DNA of 64,000 nucleotides from Dryocosmus kuriphilus (GCA_038277395.1 CM076196.1:134056730-134120729); one strand, 5' to 3'. Positions 1 through 9,800 are shown, numbered from the stretch's first letter. The notes: generated by a model not told the origin, from the sequence alone. Program-made: numbers and translations.

Positions 1-335
1 CGATTGCACAAATTGTGATTTTTAAATTTTAGCGAACATTTTTAGAGTTGGAACAGGGAGAATAATACAATTTGATTGCACAAATTGTAATTTTGAAATT
101 TTAGGGAACTTTGGAATAGGAAAAAATGGTATGAAAGCTCTCTCGTTTTACCGACTGAGTTGCAGACCCCTTACAGATATACTGGCGCCACCTAGGTAAT
201 AAAATATGGCGACCCGGTTTTTGTTTCACGATTAGAGGTTATGCCTCATGTGACAATAACTTTGCGCCTGCGCAATTGACATCTTTCTATGTGTGTGGCG
301 TTATGTAATAAATTCTAGACGTAAATTATTATGAA
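1..335. other. AT-rich stretch without a clear gene
   Basis: No coding signal recognised. A ~40-bp motif beginning gattgcacaaattgt is present twice, at about 2 and 72. A short segment near 155-210 resembles one near 8090-8160 (accgact..., ggcgccaYct), so it is probably repeat-derived. Confidence 0.5.
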
Positions 336-573
336 GGTAAAGTAAAGGATACACCTCTCAACTGGACAAGAGATATATTCACTGTGACTCAAGTCATACC
401 CAACATTCCAGTGGCGTAAAAGCACAAGGTCTATCAAGAGCAAACTATCGCTGGCGAATTCTATGAACAGGATCTTTTCAAAGTGAAGCATCAAGACATA
501 TACCTTGTGGAACAAAACAATCAAGAAACGTGTCAATAAAGTATATGTAAAGTGGTTAGGCTTTATAAATCAG
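336..573 (+). pseudogene. Polinton/Maverick integrase C-terminal remnant
   Basis: The plus strand encodes, in one frame from about 339, a segment with PLNWTRDIFTVTQVIP, a stop (TAA 417-419), then TIAGEFYEQDLFKVK and IYLVEQ. After a frameshift near 500 it continues with KVYVKWLGF up to 573. This order (linker with NWT.E.F.V, G.FYE.EL, then a KVYVKWLGF chromodomain) is what I know from the C-terminus of Polinton-type retroviral-like integrases in insects. The catalytic core is not in the window: it would lie to the left or is lost. It is too damaged to be functional. A Metaviridae integrase tail is the main alternative, but the FYE.EL plus chromodomain combination favours Polinton. Confidence 0.6.
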
Positions 574-593
574 ATATGTAATCAATTTTTGTG

Positions 594-763
594 CAATGTT
601 GAATCAACTCTCTGCAATGTTGAACCAAAGTTGAGCCAACGTTGAACCGACGCTGAACCAACGTTGAACCATCTTTGAACCAATGTTGAATTAACGTTGG
701 CTTAACGTTTATTCAACTTTGGTTTGACGTCGATTCAACATTTGTTTAACATCGACTCAATGT
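594..763. repeat. Nonamer array (gttgaacca) that inverts midway
   Basis: About ten degenerate copies of a 9-15-bp motif around gttgaaccaacg run in one direction from 594 to about 690. The reverse complement (tttattcaac, gattcaaca, gtttaacatc) continues to 763. The array can therefore fold back on itself. Many units carry AACGTT. Confidence 0.75.
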
Positions 764-789
764 CCCCCTCATACCCTTTCTCCTCATCA

Positions 790-838
790 TGCCCCCTCCT
801 CCTTCTCTTCCTCCTCCTCCTCCTCCTCCTTCTCCTCA
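790..838. repeat. Polypyrimidine (TCC)n tract
   Basis: A CT-only tract with uninterrupted tcc triplets over its central part. A second (TCC)n tract lies at 1927-1957, so the pair brackets the zinc-finger pseudogene. Confidence 0.85.
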
Positions 839-894
839 GGATATAAACTCAGCACTGGCGAACGAATAGTCATTCATGTTGTGGCAGTGACAAA

Positions 895-1593
895 ATGACT
901 TCCACATGCCCAAATTGCTCAAAAGTTTATTCAAGGCTTGATAATTTAAAAAGACATGCAAAATACTCTTGCACAGCAAAGAATCATGTGCATGATGTTG
1001 ATGATGATGATGATGAGAGAGGCTTTCGAAAAGTTGCAAAGGTGTCTGAAGCTATAAGAACAATTTAAAACAGCAACAAACAGAATATAAAGACTAATGA
1101 CGCAATTCATCGAAAGCAGAAAAATTTGAAGCCTAATGAGAATCGAGATATTCAAGAAGAAATCGAACTACATTCTACTCCATTAACGAAACTTGTGGGC
1201 ATTACTCAGAAGGTTTAACCTGAATTGAAGTCACAAGTGAAGAAGCGAAAATTAGAATCAGAACATGAAGATGAAAAAGAAGAATTTGATCAACATAATA
1301 ATTCAACATTCGTGACAATCAATAATGATGCTGATGATGATGGTAATAATAAAAATATGGATGAGGGTGATAATAAAGAAGATGAGAATGATGATGATGA
1401 AGATGACGCTGAAAGTGACTTTTCCTCTGAATATGAAATAGGGATAAAATTTTAAGATTACTGTGAAGATCTGAATGAATTGGTAGATCGAATGTGCTCA
1501 CTTTTACAATGCCAATCAACTGGAAGCAGAAATGAGTCGCTTCAAATAATTGCAGTCATTAATGAATTAAGAGAGGTTGACATTATAGAATGA
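895..1593 (+). pseudogene. C2HC/C2H2 zinc-finger protein pseudogene, transposon-type
   Basis: From ATG 895 one frame runs 232 codons to TGA 1591-1593, broken by only three in-frame stops, all TAA (1066, 1216, 1453). The first ~25 residues form a zinc finger (CPNC, then RLDNLKRH, then C). An Asp-rich and then a very acidic, low-complexity middle follows (1319-1440 is rich in GAT/AAT/GAA). The end, NESLQIIAVINELREV, is a pattern I associate with small proteins carried by insect Polintons and related elements. It sits 0.3 kb downstream of the integrase remnant on the same strand, so it is probably part of the same decayed element. Function unknown; the finger suggests nucleic-acid binding. The acidic stretch 1225-1455 is not a separate gene. 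Confidence 0.6.
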
Positions 1594-2679
1594 TAATATT
1601 CTTATTAATTGATGTAAAAACTTTAACAACTGCTGGTTCAAAATTTCTAATAGTTTAATTAACATTTGAATTAGTGGATTCAACATTTCCTGTAGTTGCG
1701 ACTGTAATGCAATAAGTTAAATAAATATAGCTTTCAAAATGTATGTGTATTTCTTCTTCATTTCGCTCACCTGAATTAATATTAGCTTTTAAATGCAGGA
1801 GAGGCTCATTACATCTTTTGATGCTTCCAACATATGATTTATGGTGTATAATAATTGAATTCAACATTTCTCAGTAACTACTTGTTCAACTACATAGTGA
1901 TCCTGCTCAATTATCTCCGAAACTACCACCTCCTCCTCCTCCTCCTCCTCCTCTTCCTAAAATATTTTGATAGTTAAATGAGGTTAATTTCAGTTTTAAT
2001 ATCACTAAAAGAAATCTTTATACTTATATGCAAGAAATCAACCACTTTGCTAACTAGCGTAGGAATCAATAGTACAAATCTATTCATTATTCATCTGGTC
2101 TGCTCTTTTATCCCTTGATCTTGATTTATTTTAGCCAGAGTTTAAAGTCTTACTTTCATTATTGAACTTAAAATTTTTCAACAATTAAGTAAAATATTTC
2201 TTTTACACGACATAATTGCAACCTAAGAAGTACAGAGAGACGTCTTTTTATATTTTTTGGTGCTAAATTTTCAAATCATGATAGTTAAACTGCTATGTCT
2301 AAAAATAAGAGAGAGAGGCATCTAAAGAAGAGTGAGTGTGAAACCTGATAATAAAATACATGTCACCTTTTGTCTCAAGCCTCGAGAATGCTGATACTAT
2401 ATTACGTATTTAACATTAAGAGATAAACGCACTGATTTAAAGTGGAGCTACAAATCATAAAACCTTCAATAAAATGCATTCTGATATTGCAGTGTTTTAT
2501 ATGACTTCGGATTATTATTATTATTACTTTGGGTGGCTACTTATAGAATTGTCTGTATATATCCTCAACTAATGTACATACTATCTTTGTTTATTAATAT
2601 ATCTCCCTCATTATCTTAAAGTTATAGAACGTTCTATGTACATCATAAATACCCCAAGTCGTCACAGAAGTCCAATGTC
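1594..2679. other. AT-rich stretch; (TCC)n tract, no gene
   Basis: Contains the (TCC)n tract at 1927-1957 and a short att run near 2511-2526. No open frame of interest and no recognisable element end. Confidence 0.5.
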
Positions 2680-3274
2680 AGCAATCCACTATACTTCGTT
2701 ACTGATTGAATGACATTCTAGCACAGACACGAACCATCATCATTGCCTGCTTGTAAATGACTGTTTTTACAGTATTTAGCGCGGACATGAACAACCATCA
2801 CCAGTCGGTTACTGATTAATTTTACAGACATTCAACACTGAAACGAACCATCATCGACTTTCGATTACTGATTAATTTTGCAGACATTTAGCCTGGAACA
2901 GAAACCTTCCGCCGAACTGTGGTTTTACAAACATTTAGCTAGCTTGGTACAAAACCTTGCCCCTGAAACCTATACCTCAACAACTCGCCGTAATTGATTA
3001 CTGACTGAATTTTGTTTCAGCCCGGACACAAACCACCATGTCTTGTCGATTATTGACTAATTTTACTGACATTTAGTCTAGAACAGAACGCTGCTGTCGA
3101 ACTGTGATTTTACAATCATTTAGCTTGAAACAGAACCCTGCTCATGAAGCATTTAGCTCGATAACACGCCGTAATTGGTTATTGGCTGAATTTCATTCTA
3201 GCACGGGCACGAACCATCATCGCACTGATTAATTTTACAGACACACATTTAGCACGGACACGAACCATCGGTAA
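2680..3274. repeat. Degenerate ~55-bp tandem array, first block
   Basis: Nine or more degenerate units share the order: attactgattaattttac, agacatttag, then c(g)gacacgaacc or ggaacagaaccc, then catcat or gctgctg. Two unit types alternate (cggacacgaaccatcat versus gaacagaaccttgc...), suggesting a higher-order unit. Homologous units resume at 3690. Confidence 0.7.
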
Positions 3275-3643
3275 ATGAATGGTTTTACCTTCGTTAAATT
3301 CTCACAGAAACTCCTAGCAATGACGCTTCAGGTACTCGTTGAATTATGCGTATGCGTGTTCAAACCTGTCGAGATATCTGGAATCACTGATACAATCTAC
3401 GTGGACGCTTCTGCAAAGATTCTCTATGGAAACTTCCTGCGCAGTGCTTTCGAGTCCTCAATGCGTCCCCTGATGTCAAATAAAACTACTATTAGTGCTG
3501 CTATCTGTTTTTCGTTTTGGTGAAATTAGCCGAATTTATTAGTAAGAATTTCTCAGTCATTCCTAACTTTTATTTCTTTCCTTGTGTGATATGAATAAGA
3601 CACAGTCAGACTTTTGCTTTTAAAAGAACCCGTTAAATTAGTT

Positions 3644-3644
<1 letters not shown>

Positions 3645-3689
<45 letters not shown>
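3645..3689. repeat. (CA)n microsatellite
   Basis: About 22 uninterrupted CA dinucleotides. It sits exactly at the edge where the ~55-bp degenerate array resumes. Confidence 0.95.
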
Positions 3690-3691
<2 letters not shown>

Positions 3692-3895
3692 AAGTACAGA
3701 CATTTAATCTGAAACAGAACCCTTTTGCCAAACTGTGGTTTTACAATCATTTAGCTTGAAACAAAAACCGGCTCATGAAGCCTGTAGCTCGGCAACCCGC
3801 CTTACTTGGTTGAATTCAGATATTTACCAACATCAATTCATTCCTAAATTACTGATTATTGCCTGCAGCTCGGCAACCCTCCTTACTTTTTGAAA
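3690..3895. repeat. Degenerate ~55-bp array, second block
   Basis: Units such as acatttaatctgaaacagaa, acaatcatttagcttgaaac and agctcggcaacccgcc match the 2680-3274 block. The two blocks are separated by ~370 bp containing an unassigned 82-codon open frame and the (CA)n run. Confidence 0.65.
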
Positions 3896-4299
3896 ATTTC
3901 TTTAGTGTATCATTTAGATCATTTTGAGAGACTGTTTTGTGAGAATTAAAATTTTGCCCGTTTTTACGTATTTCTTACAGTTTTCGATATATTTGCAAAT
4001 TTTGGAACTTTTTTCTTTGTGTATTATTTAGATCTCTCCGAAAAACATCCCTTTTTGTAAATACATTTTTTCATATGTTTTACCGTTTTCGAGTATTGCA
4101 AGGTTTTAATTAAGTGAAATGGATTTTTAGCATATTACTCTGTTGTGTTAAAGACTAATTCAAAGTTTCTTACAGTGGATTATAAAATTTATGTAGCTGA
4201 TTTATTTGGTAGATTGATTGTGGTTACTTGAAACAGAAATAATGTCTTCAAATATTTTCAACCGTTACCACATCGTATACGTATGTGAATATTTTCATT
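3896..4299. other. AT-rich stretch without a gene
   Basis: Nothing recognised. A loose internal duplication (tttagatcattttgag... and tttagatctctccg...) is visible at 3915 and 4027. Confidence 0.4.
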
Positions 4300-4690
4300 A
4301 TTCATTTCTCAATGATGGATATCCAACACATCGATGGGTTGAATTTCTTTCTATAATAACATCGAGAGACTTTGGAACATCAATGGGTAGAAATTTCCAA
4401 TATTGTTAACTCTTTTTATCGCTAAATTACAGCTAATTATTTTATTAAATTTACCTTTATAATCTATGCGTGTCGCAAAATTGCATCACTATGCCTGTTC
4501 CAACAGGTTTGAGATATTACATCATCATGCGCGTCGAAACCTGTCTAGAGATGCCACGTCAGAGGTGAACTCGAAACCGATGGAGAGTGAGAGAGATAGA
4601 GAGAAAGAGAGAGAATATTCGAGAAGTAAATTCCAATAAATAACCTTAATAGTAATAAGGAATGTATTCTGACTTAGGCTACAGGGAACA
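4300..4690. repeat. Duplicated block, copy A
   Basis: Positions 4302-4487 (tgatggatatccaacacatc...) and 4528-4690 (gaaacctgtctagagatgcc...) match 5194-5375 and 5566-5740 at high identity with small indels. Both copies end with a purine-rich gagagtgagagagat stretch followed by agaagtaaattccaata. The decayed coding remnant at 4756-5081 lies between the two copies. Confidence 0.8.
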
Positions 4691-4755
4691 TTCAGTCTGT
4701 TCTCGAACATTGAGAGTGTAATGCCAATGAATTTCTTATCCTAGAGAAGAATAAA

Positions 4756-5081
4756 ATGGATCGCAACGTTGTAAACAGAGTTGGCCAATTCGAAAATATT
4801 CTCCCAGTGACGTCATTGGCTGATCTTACAGTGAAGAAAAAAACTATGCAGTCACAAAATTGATGAAAGTTAAAAAAAAATATGGAACAAAATTCATGAC
4901 CTAGTTGGACAACGAGATGTTGGTATACGTACCGAACCGAATAAATGAAATCTTTGAAGATGCACAATACATGGATACATTGGAGAAACTGGAAATTGCT
5001 GTCCAGAAGAGAAAAAACTTTCCTTTTACTACTTTGGTGGTAAATACAACATGTTCGAATTTCAGTATGTTGATTGAGTAA
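4756..5081 (+). pseudogene. Decayed small protein of a repeated insect family
   Basis: Frame one (from ATG 4756, open further upstream) reads ...VNRVGQFENILPVTSLADL and ends at TGA 4861-4863. A shift near 4845 moves to a second frame with AVTKLMKVKKKYGTKFMT, a TAG (4902-4904), then LDNEMLVYVPNRINEIFE, ending at TAA 5079-5081. The order (short basic N-part, KYGTK..., a DNE...VYVPNRI strip) matches small uncharacterised proteins that I have seen repeatedly in insect genomes as transposon passengers. I do not know a function; a small beta-barrel is a guess. One frameshift and one stop make it non-functional. Confidence 0.45.
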
Positions 5082-5191
5082 ATAAATTATAAAATTTACT
5101 GATAAATTCTCTGTGTACTTATTTCTTAATTTTAGATTACAGATAAGTTAAATTTAGTTAGTTTAAATTCAGTTCGCTTTGATTTTCCTAA

Positions 5192-5740
5192 TTCGTTTCT
5201 CAACGATGGATATCCAACACATCGATGAGTTGAATTTCTTTCCATAATAACATCGAGGGACTTTGGAACATCGATGGATAGAAATTTCTAATATTGATAA
5301 CTCTTTTATCGTTAAATTACAGGTAAGTATTTTATTAAATTTACCTTTATAATCTATGCGTGTCGAAAAATTGCATATGAGTGAAATCGAGCGAAGCTGG
5401 GTGAATGGATGTGTTGTGCGGCATCATATATGTATGTAAATGAAGAAGTGTGAGTGAAATCAAGCGAAGCTGGGTGAATGTATGTGTTTGTGTGGCATCG
5501 CATATGTATGTATGTAAATGAAGAAGTGTGTGTGTGTCAAATAGACTATGTGTGTCGATGCTTTTCGAAACCTGTCTAGAGATGCCGCGTCGGAGGGGAA
5601 AGGACGAGTGGGAGGGAAAGCGGAAGCCGATGAGAGGGAAGCCGATGGAGAGTGAGAGAGATTGAATATTCGAGAAGTAAATTCCAATACATAACCTTAA
5701 TAGTAGTAAGGAATGTATTCTGACTTACGCTACAGGGAAA
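5192..5740. repeat. Duplicated block, copy B
   Basis: The partner of 4300-4690. It has an extra ~190 bp in the middle containing two near-identical ~70-bp subunits (gtgagtgaaatcVagcgaagctgg..., at 5383 and 5451). Confidence 0.8.
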
Positions 5741-6320
5741 AGTGATTGCATTTCTTGAGTACAATTGTTTTTTTCAATATCTGATTATTTTGAGATTTTC
5801 GTGTTTTGAATCAGGAACTATTAGTCGTACGGAATTGTACAAGAGGAAAAAGTGATTTCATTTCTTGAGCAAAATTTTTGTTTTTCAATATCTGATTATT
5901 TTGAGATTTTCGAGTTTTGATTCAGGAACTAAATTAGTCGTATGGAATTTTACAATAGGAAAAAATGCTTGCATTTCTTGAGCACAATTTTTTTTTTCAA
6001 TATCTGATTATTTTGAGATTTTCGAGTTTTGATTCAGGAACTATTAGTCGTAAGGAATTTTACAAGAGGCAAAAGTGATTTCATTTCTTGAGCACAATTT
6101 TTATTTTTCATTATCTGATTATTTTGAGATTTTTGAGTTTTGCTTCAGGAACTATTAGTCGTACGGAATTTTAAAAGAGGCAAAGGTGATTGCATTTCTT
6201 GAGCACAATTGTTGTTTTTCAGTATCTGATTATTTTGAGATTTTCGAGCTTCAATTCAGGAACTATGAGTCGTACGGAATTTTAAAAGAGGCAAAAGTGA
6301 TTGCATTTTCTTGAGCATTT
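5741..6320. repeat. ~110-bp tandem repeat, five units plus a partial
   Basis: Unit starts (agtgattgcatttcttgag) fall at about 5741, 5851, 5964, 6074, 6184 and 6295. Each unit contains tatctgattattttgagat and caggaactattagtcgtacg. Units differ by scattered substitutions, so the array is not a recent expansion. Confidence 0.9.
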
Positions 6321-6449
6321 TCCTGCCTTTGTCTAACGTTCCTATCGGACGCTTCAGTCTAGCCAGAGTAGGTTTTCTAGGAATGATTGGACAATGTGTT
6401 TCTCTGAGTACAAAAGCGAGGCAGATTTATTTTTATCCAAGTACTAAGG

Positions 6450-6710
6450 TTACATATGTGCTTGTGTCATGAGTAGGTGAACGTGTGCGCATGTGGATGT
6501 GTAACGGTGTGCGTGTGTGTACGTGTGTGTCATGAAAACATGAGTGGGTGCGTGTGGGGGTGTTCTATGGCGTGCGCGTGTACCGTTGTTCGGAGTGTGT
6601 GCGTGTGTGAATCGCGGGTACATGTGTGGGTGCGTGTGTTCGATGGTGTGCGCGTGTACAGTTGTTCGGAGTGTGCGTGTATGTGAATCACGAGTACATG
6701 AGTGTGTGTC
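6450..6710. repeat. GT/TG-rich low-complexity tract
   Basis: Imperfect gtgtgtgcgtg repeats with a ~110-bp internal duplication (cgtgtaYMgttgttcggagtgtg at 6579 and 6653). Long open frames on both strands are by-products of the low-complexity composition. Confidence 0.8.
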
Positions 6711-6990
6711 ATTTGGGACCGCTGAGGCGGTCGCGTCGCGCCGGTCGTGTCGGTCATCGGCTCTCTCTCTCCTCCCTCGCCTCACCCTACGACGGGTCCT
6801 GTGAACAGTGAGGGGGACAACGTTGCTGTACATGAAGTGGTAAAGGGTACGGATGGCGCGGGCCTCGGCGGCGTGCGGTCCAGTGTGGGAGGAGCCTACG
6901 TCCCTCCCAGCGGTAGTCGGTACGGTGTCCGTTTTGGTTGGTTGTCCGGTCCTTTACCGTGCGTGCCTTGAGTCAGAGGTGGGCGGTCGG
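6711..6990. other. GC-rich lead-in to the 131-bp satellite
   Basis: Markedly GC-richer than its surroundings (gaggcggtcgcgtcgcgccg..., tacgacgggtcctgtgaac). No rRNA or tRNA signature recognised. Probably the edge of the same repeat locus. Confidence 0.4.
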
Positions 6991-7615
6991 TCCTCGGTGA
7001 CGAGGGGGAACCATCGGAGCACCGATTCGTTCCAGCACGTGCTGAGTTTCGTAGTCATCGGAGCGCCGATTTGCTACGGGAACCCTACACCTCGGTCGGT
7101 CTTTGTGGTCGTTTCGGTTGATCCTCGGTGACGAGGGGGAACCATCGGAGCACCGATTTGTTCCCACACATACTAGGTTCACGTAGCCATCGGAACGCCG
7201 ATTCGCAACGGGAACCGTACACCTCGGTCGGTCTTTGTTGCCGTTTCGGTCGGTCCTCGGTGACGAGGGGGAACCATCGGAGCACCGATTCGTTCCCGCC
7301 CGTGCTGGGTTCTACACCTCAGTCGGCCTTTGCGGTCGGTCCTCGTTGGCGAGGGGAAACTATCGGAGCACTGATTCGTTCCCGCCCGTGCTGGGTTCAC
7401 GTAGCCATCGGAGCGCCGATTCGCTACGGGAATCGTACACCTCGGTCGGTCTTTGTTGTTGTTGTTTCGGTCGGTCCTCGGTGACGAGGGGAAACCATCG
7501 GAGCACCGATTCGTTCCGGCCGGTGCTGGATTCACGTAGCCATCGGAGCGCCGATTCGCTACGGGAAACGTACACCTTGGTCTGTCGTTGTTATGTCAGG
7601 TCGGTCCTGGGGAAT
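6991..7615. repeat. GC-rich ~131-bp tandem satellite
   Basis: Unit starts (tcctcggtgacgagg) at 6991, 7122, 7254, 7340, 7475 and a diverged one at 7605 give spacings of 131, 132, 86, 135 and 130 bp. Each full unit contains accatcggagcaccgattcg and ccatcggagcgccgattcg, two near-identical ~20-bp sub-motifs with dyad symmetry (atcgg...ccgat). One 86-bp unit lacks the second sub-motif. Long overlapping open frames occur on both strands and are not believable genes. Confidence 0.9.
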
Positions 7616-8200
7616 CGCAAGCGTAGGAGCGCCTACTCCTTGGGATTCCCTCGACCTTCTGCCTACCATAGGAGTACCTATGCGTAGGAGGAAGGCATGA
7701 GTCTCACCGGGTGAGAGCTCACCGATCTGCTCGGTGAGTAGCACCCGACTCAACTCCCTGTTTCTCGTCGTGCGCTCTAAGATGTAGAACCAGCCAGTGC
7801 CGGCGGCGCGTGGTGGGAGAATATGGTGGGGGAGCGTGGCGAGAGAGCATGGTGGGAGACAACCTCTGTGGCAACCTACAGGCTTGATTGCTACTGATGT
7901 GGATGAGTGTAACTCACTCGTCACACGGCGATCACGCAAAGCTTGTATTGGTGCTACATATGGTAAATACCTACCTGAACATTCCTACTTTACCGATACG
8001 GGGTAATAACGACTGTCGATAACGGACATTGGTGACATCTATCGGCGAGAAAAGAAGTTTGTTGTTGTGGAACCCTATCTTACCGACTCAGGGTAACACC
8101 GATTGTCGATAACTTAGCACGGATATGTACCACTGAGGGAGTAGTGGCGCCATCTGTTGGCGACAGCGCGAAGCTTGTCATGCTGCCGCAGAACTCTCCT
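7616..8200. other. GC-rich flank of the satellite, short direct repeat
   Basis: Contains palindromic words (gtgagagctcac, cataggagtacctatg) and a ~45-bp direct repeat: taccgatacggggtaataacgactgtcgat near 7991 matches taccgactcagggtaacaccgattgtcgat near 8092. No gene recognised. Confidence 0.5.
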
Positions 8201-8284
8201 AGCTCGACTACTAAAAGATCATTTCTTTGGCAATTAGGGTCTAAATTTAATAAAAATATACCTATAAGCTTTCCTAAATTATGG

Positions 8285-8330
8285 CAAACGTTTCGACATC
8301 GGATAGGGGCCCTCTTCAGTGACAAGTAAA
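8285..8330 (-). other. Possible degenerate hammerhead-like motif of a Penelope element
   Basis: On the minus strand the segment reads CACTGAAGAG, about 17 nt of GC-rich sequence, then GAAACGTTTG. CTGAnGA and GAAA are the two conserved strands of a hammerhead core. Penelope-like elements are known to carry hammerheads in their terminal repeats, and this lies ~0.5 kb 3' of the Penelope coding remnant on the same strand. Stem II does not pair well here, so it is at best a decayed copy. Confidence 0.25.
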
Positions 8331-8851
8331 TAATATATAAAAAATCTACTTAAACATTACGTATTTATGTGTAATAATAATCATGCAGTGAGTGTAAATA
8401 TGTAAACGAGGGTATGCAACTTGATCTCTCTCCTTTTCTCTTTAACTTCCTTTCACTCTGTGCGTGAAATCCGTTACGCCGAAGGAGTGTTGGATGTAAT
8501 CCGAAGGTCAAAAAAATAGTTACTCACTTCCACAAACTAATAAACACACAATAGTTCGAGTACGAAAGAAGTTAATTGAGAAAGGTAAACAAAAGAGTGT
8601 GAATTTATTTTTTCTAATCACAAATTTTTTTTATTCTGTATAGAGACATCGGCTCTTTTTTAAGGACCCAATGTTTCTGAGACAGTGATTTTTTAGAGGT
8701 CCTATATTTCACGACTTCTAAAATAAGAAATAACGTTAAGAAGGGGGACTCTAGCAGCAAGATAGTTTGTTTGTCTGTTTACTCGTAAAGCACTCTCTCG
8801 GGCTGACGTAGGCAAGTTCGTCTGGGATCGTGGATCACATTTTCTCAGAAA
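8331..8851. other. 3' flank of the Penelope remnant, no gene
   Basis: AT-rich sequence between the possible hammerhead-like motif and the stop of the Penelope frame. Nothing else recognised. Confidence 0.4.
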
Positions 8852-9705
8852 TTATTTACGTTTTATAATTGGATCGTAGAGTTGAGAAAGTTTTCCCACA
8901 TCAGTTCTCAAATTAACTGTATTTTTATTGGCAACAATGTGACACATTTTAAGTACCAGACGTTTACGAAGATGGCATTCATTTGACAAAATTTTGGCAT
9001 TTTCAAAATCGAAAGGATGTTCCTTTTGTATTATGTGTTTCGTGAGAACTGTCTGTTTGTTGGGTTCATTATTTATATCTTTTGTATATTATTTTACCCT
9101 AACACCTAAAGGATGTTTCGTTTGACCAATATAAACTGCTTTACAATTTCAACCTTTGCACCATATACCTCAAACAATATTAAAGTTGTCTAACCGATTT
9201 AATTTGTCTTTGGTTGGTCTCAAAACGAGTGCAAGATCTCTTTTATTTTTAAACGCCATAGTTATATCATAATTTCGAAAAATTCTCGCAATCCGTTCCG
9301 ATAATCCTTCTACGTAAGGAATGTTAATATAAGATCTATTTTCAACATTTTGAACTGTTTGATCAGCGATACGTTGTTCTTTTTGTGCCAGAACATGTAA
9401 TCTGGAATTTATATTTTCTCTAATAACTTGTTGCGGGTAAAAGTTATCAATTAGTGTGTCCTCAACCAGTCGCAAATTATCCTGATGAAATTATTTATCG
9501 GACAGTAACAGCGCTCTATCTACCAAATTATAAAGCACACTTTTTTTGTATTTTTGAGGGTAGTTTGAATCGAAATTTAAACATCTTCCTGACCACGTTG
9601 GTTTGCGGTACCAATTGCAGATTATTTTTTGTTTGTCATTCCTATGAAGTGCAACATCTAGAAAATTTATCCCCATATTTTCTTCTTTTTCTAGCGTAAA
9701 TTTAA
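8852..9705 (-). pseudogene. Penelope-like element: RT thumb and GIY-YIG endonuclease remnant
   Basis: A single minus-strand frame from about 9703 to TAA 8852-8854 encodes the C-terminal part of a Penelope-like protein. It begins with the end of the reverse transcriptase (GINFLDVALHR, then WYRKPTWSGRCLN, then KKSVLYNLVDRA). The linker with YINIPYVEGLSERIARIFR follows, then a GIY-YIG module (GIWCKG, NCKAVYIGQTKHPLGVRVK, then KHIIQKEHPFDFENAKIL and LRKRLVLKM). In-frame stops follow LLLSDK and FNIV, fall inside CKG*NCK, and follow GVRVK, so it is dead. The first ~60 % of the element (RT palm) is missing. Penelope-like elements insert by target-primed reverse transcription, with the GIY-YIG domain nicking DNA. 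Confidence 0.85.
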
Positions 9706-9800
9706 TAGAAAAAGAAGAAAACATGGGGATGAATTTTCTAGATATTACACTTCATAGAAATGACAACCAAAAAATAATCTTTAATTGGTACCGCAAAGGT
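9706..9800 (+). pseudogene. Inverted fragment of the same Penelope-like element
   Basis: Reads KEENMGMNFLDITLHR and IIFNWYRK on the plus strand, the same RT segment as the minus-strand copy ending at ~9705. The two copies abut as a palindrome (aaaatttatccccatattttcttc / gaagaaaacatggggatgaatttt) centred near 9708. The copies differ at several positions, so the junction is old rather than an artefact of a single read. Confidence 0.8.

Noticed and set aside
1225..1455. Acidic 76-residue ORF as an independent gene
   Set aside because: It is in the same frame as the zinc-finger pseudogene and is simply the stretch between two of its stops.
3275..3523. 82-residue ORF starting inside the degenerate satellite
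   Set aside because: The start lies in repeat sequence, no recognisable motif, no support beyond length.
5741..6320. CRISPR-like array
   Set aside because: Regular spacing, but whole units repeat with no unique spacers, and the organism is eukaryotic.
6450..7939. Several long overlapping ORFs on both strands in the GT-rich and GC-rich arrays
   Set aside because: They arise from tandem repetition and GC bias, occur in many frames at once, and encode only repeat-derived low-complexity peptides.
6711..8200. rRNA gene or spacer
   Set aside because: GC-rich and tandem like an rDNA spacer, but I could not recognise any conserved rRNA segment.
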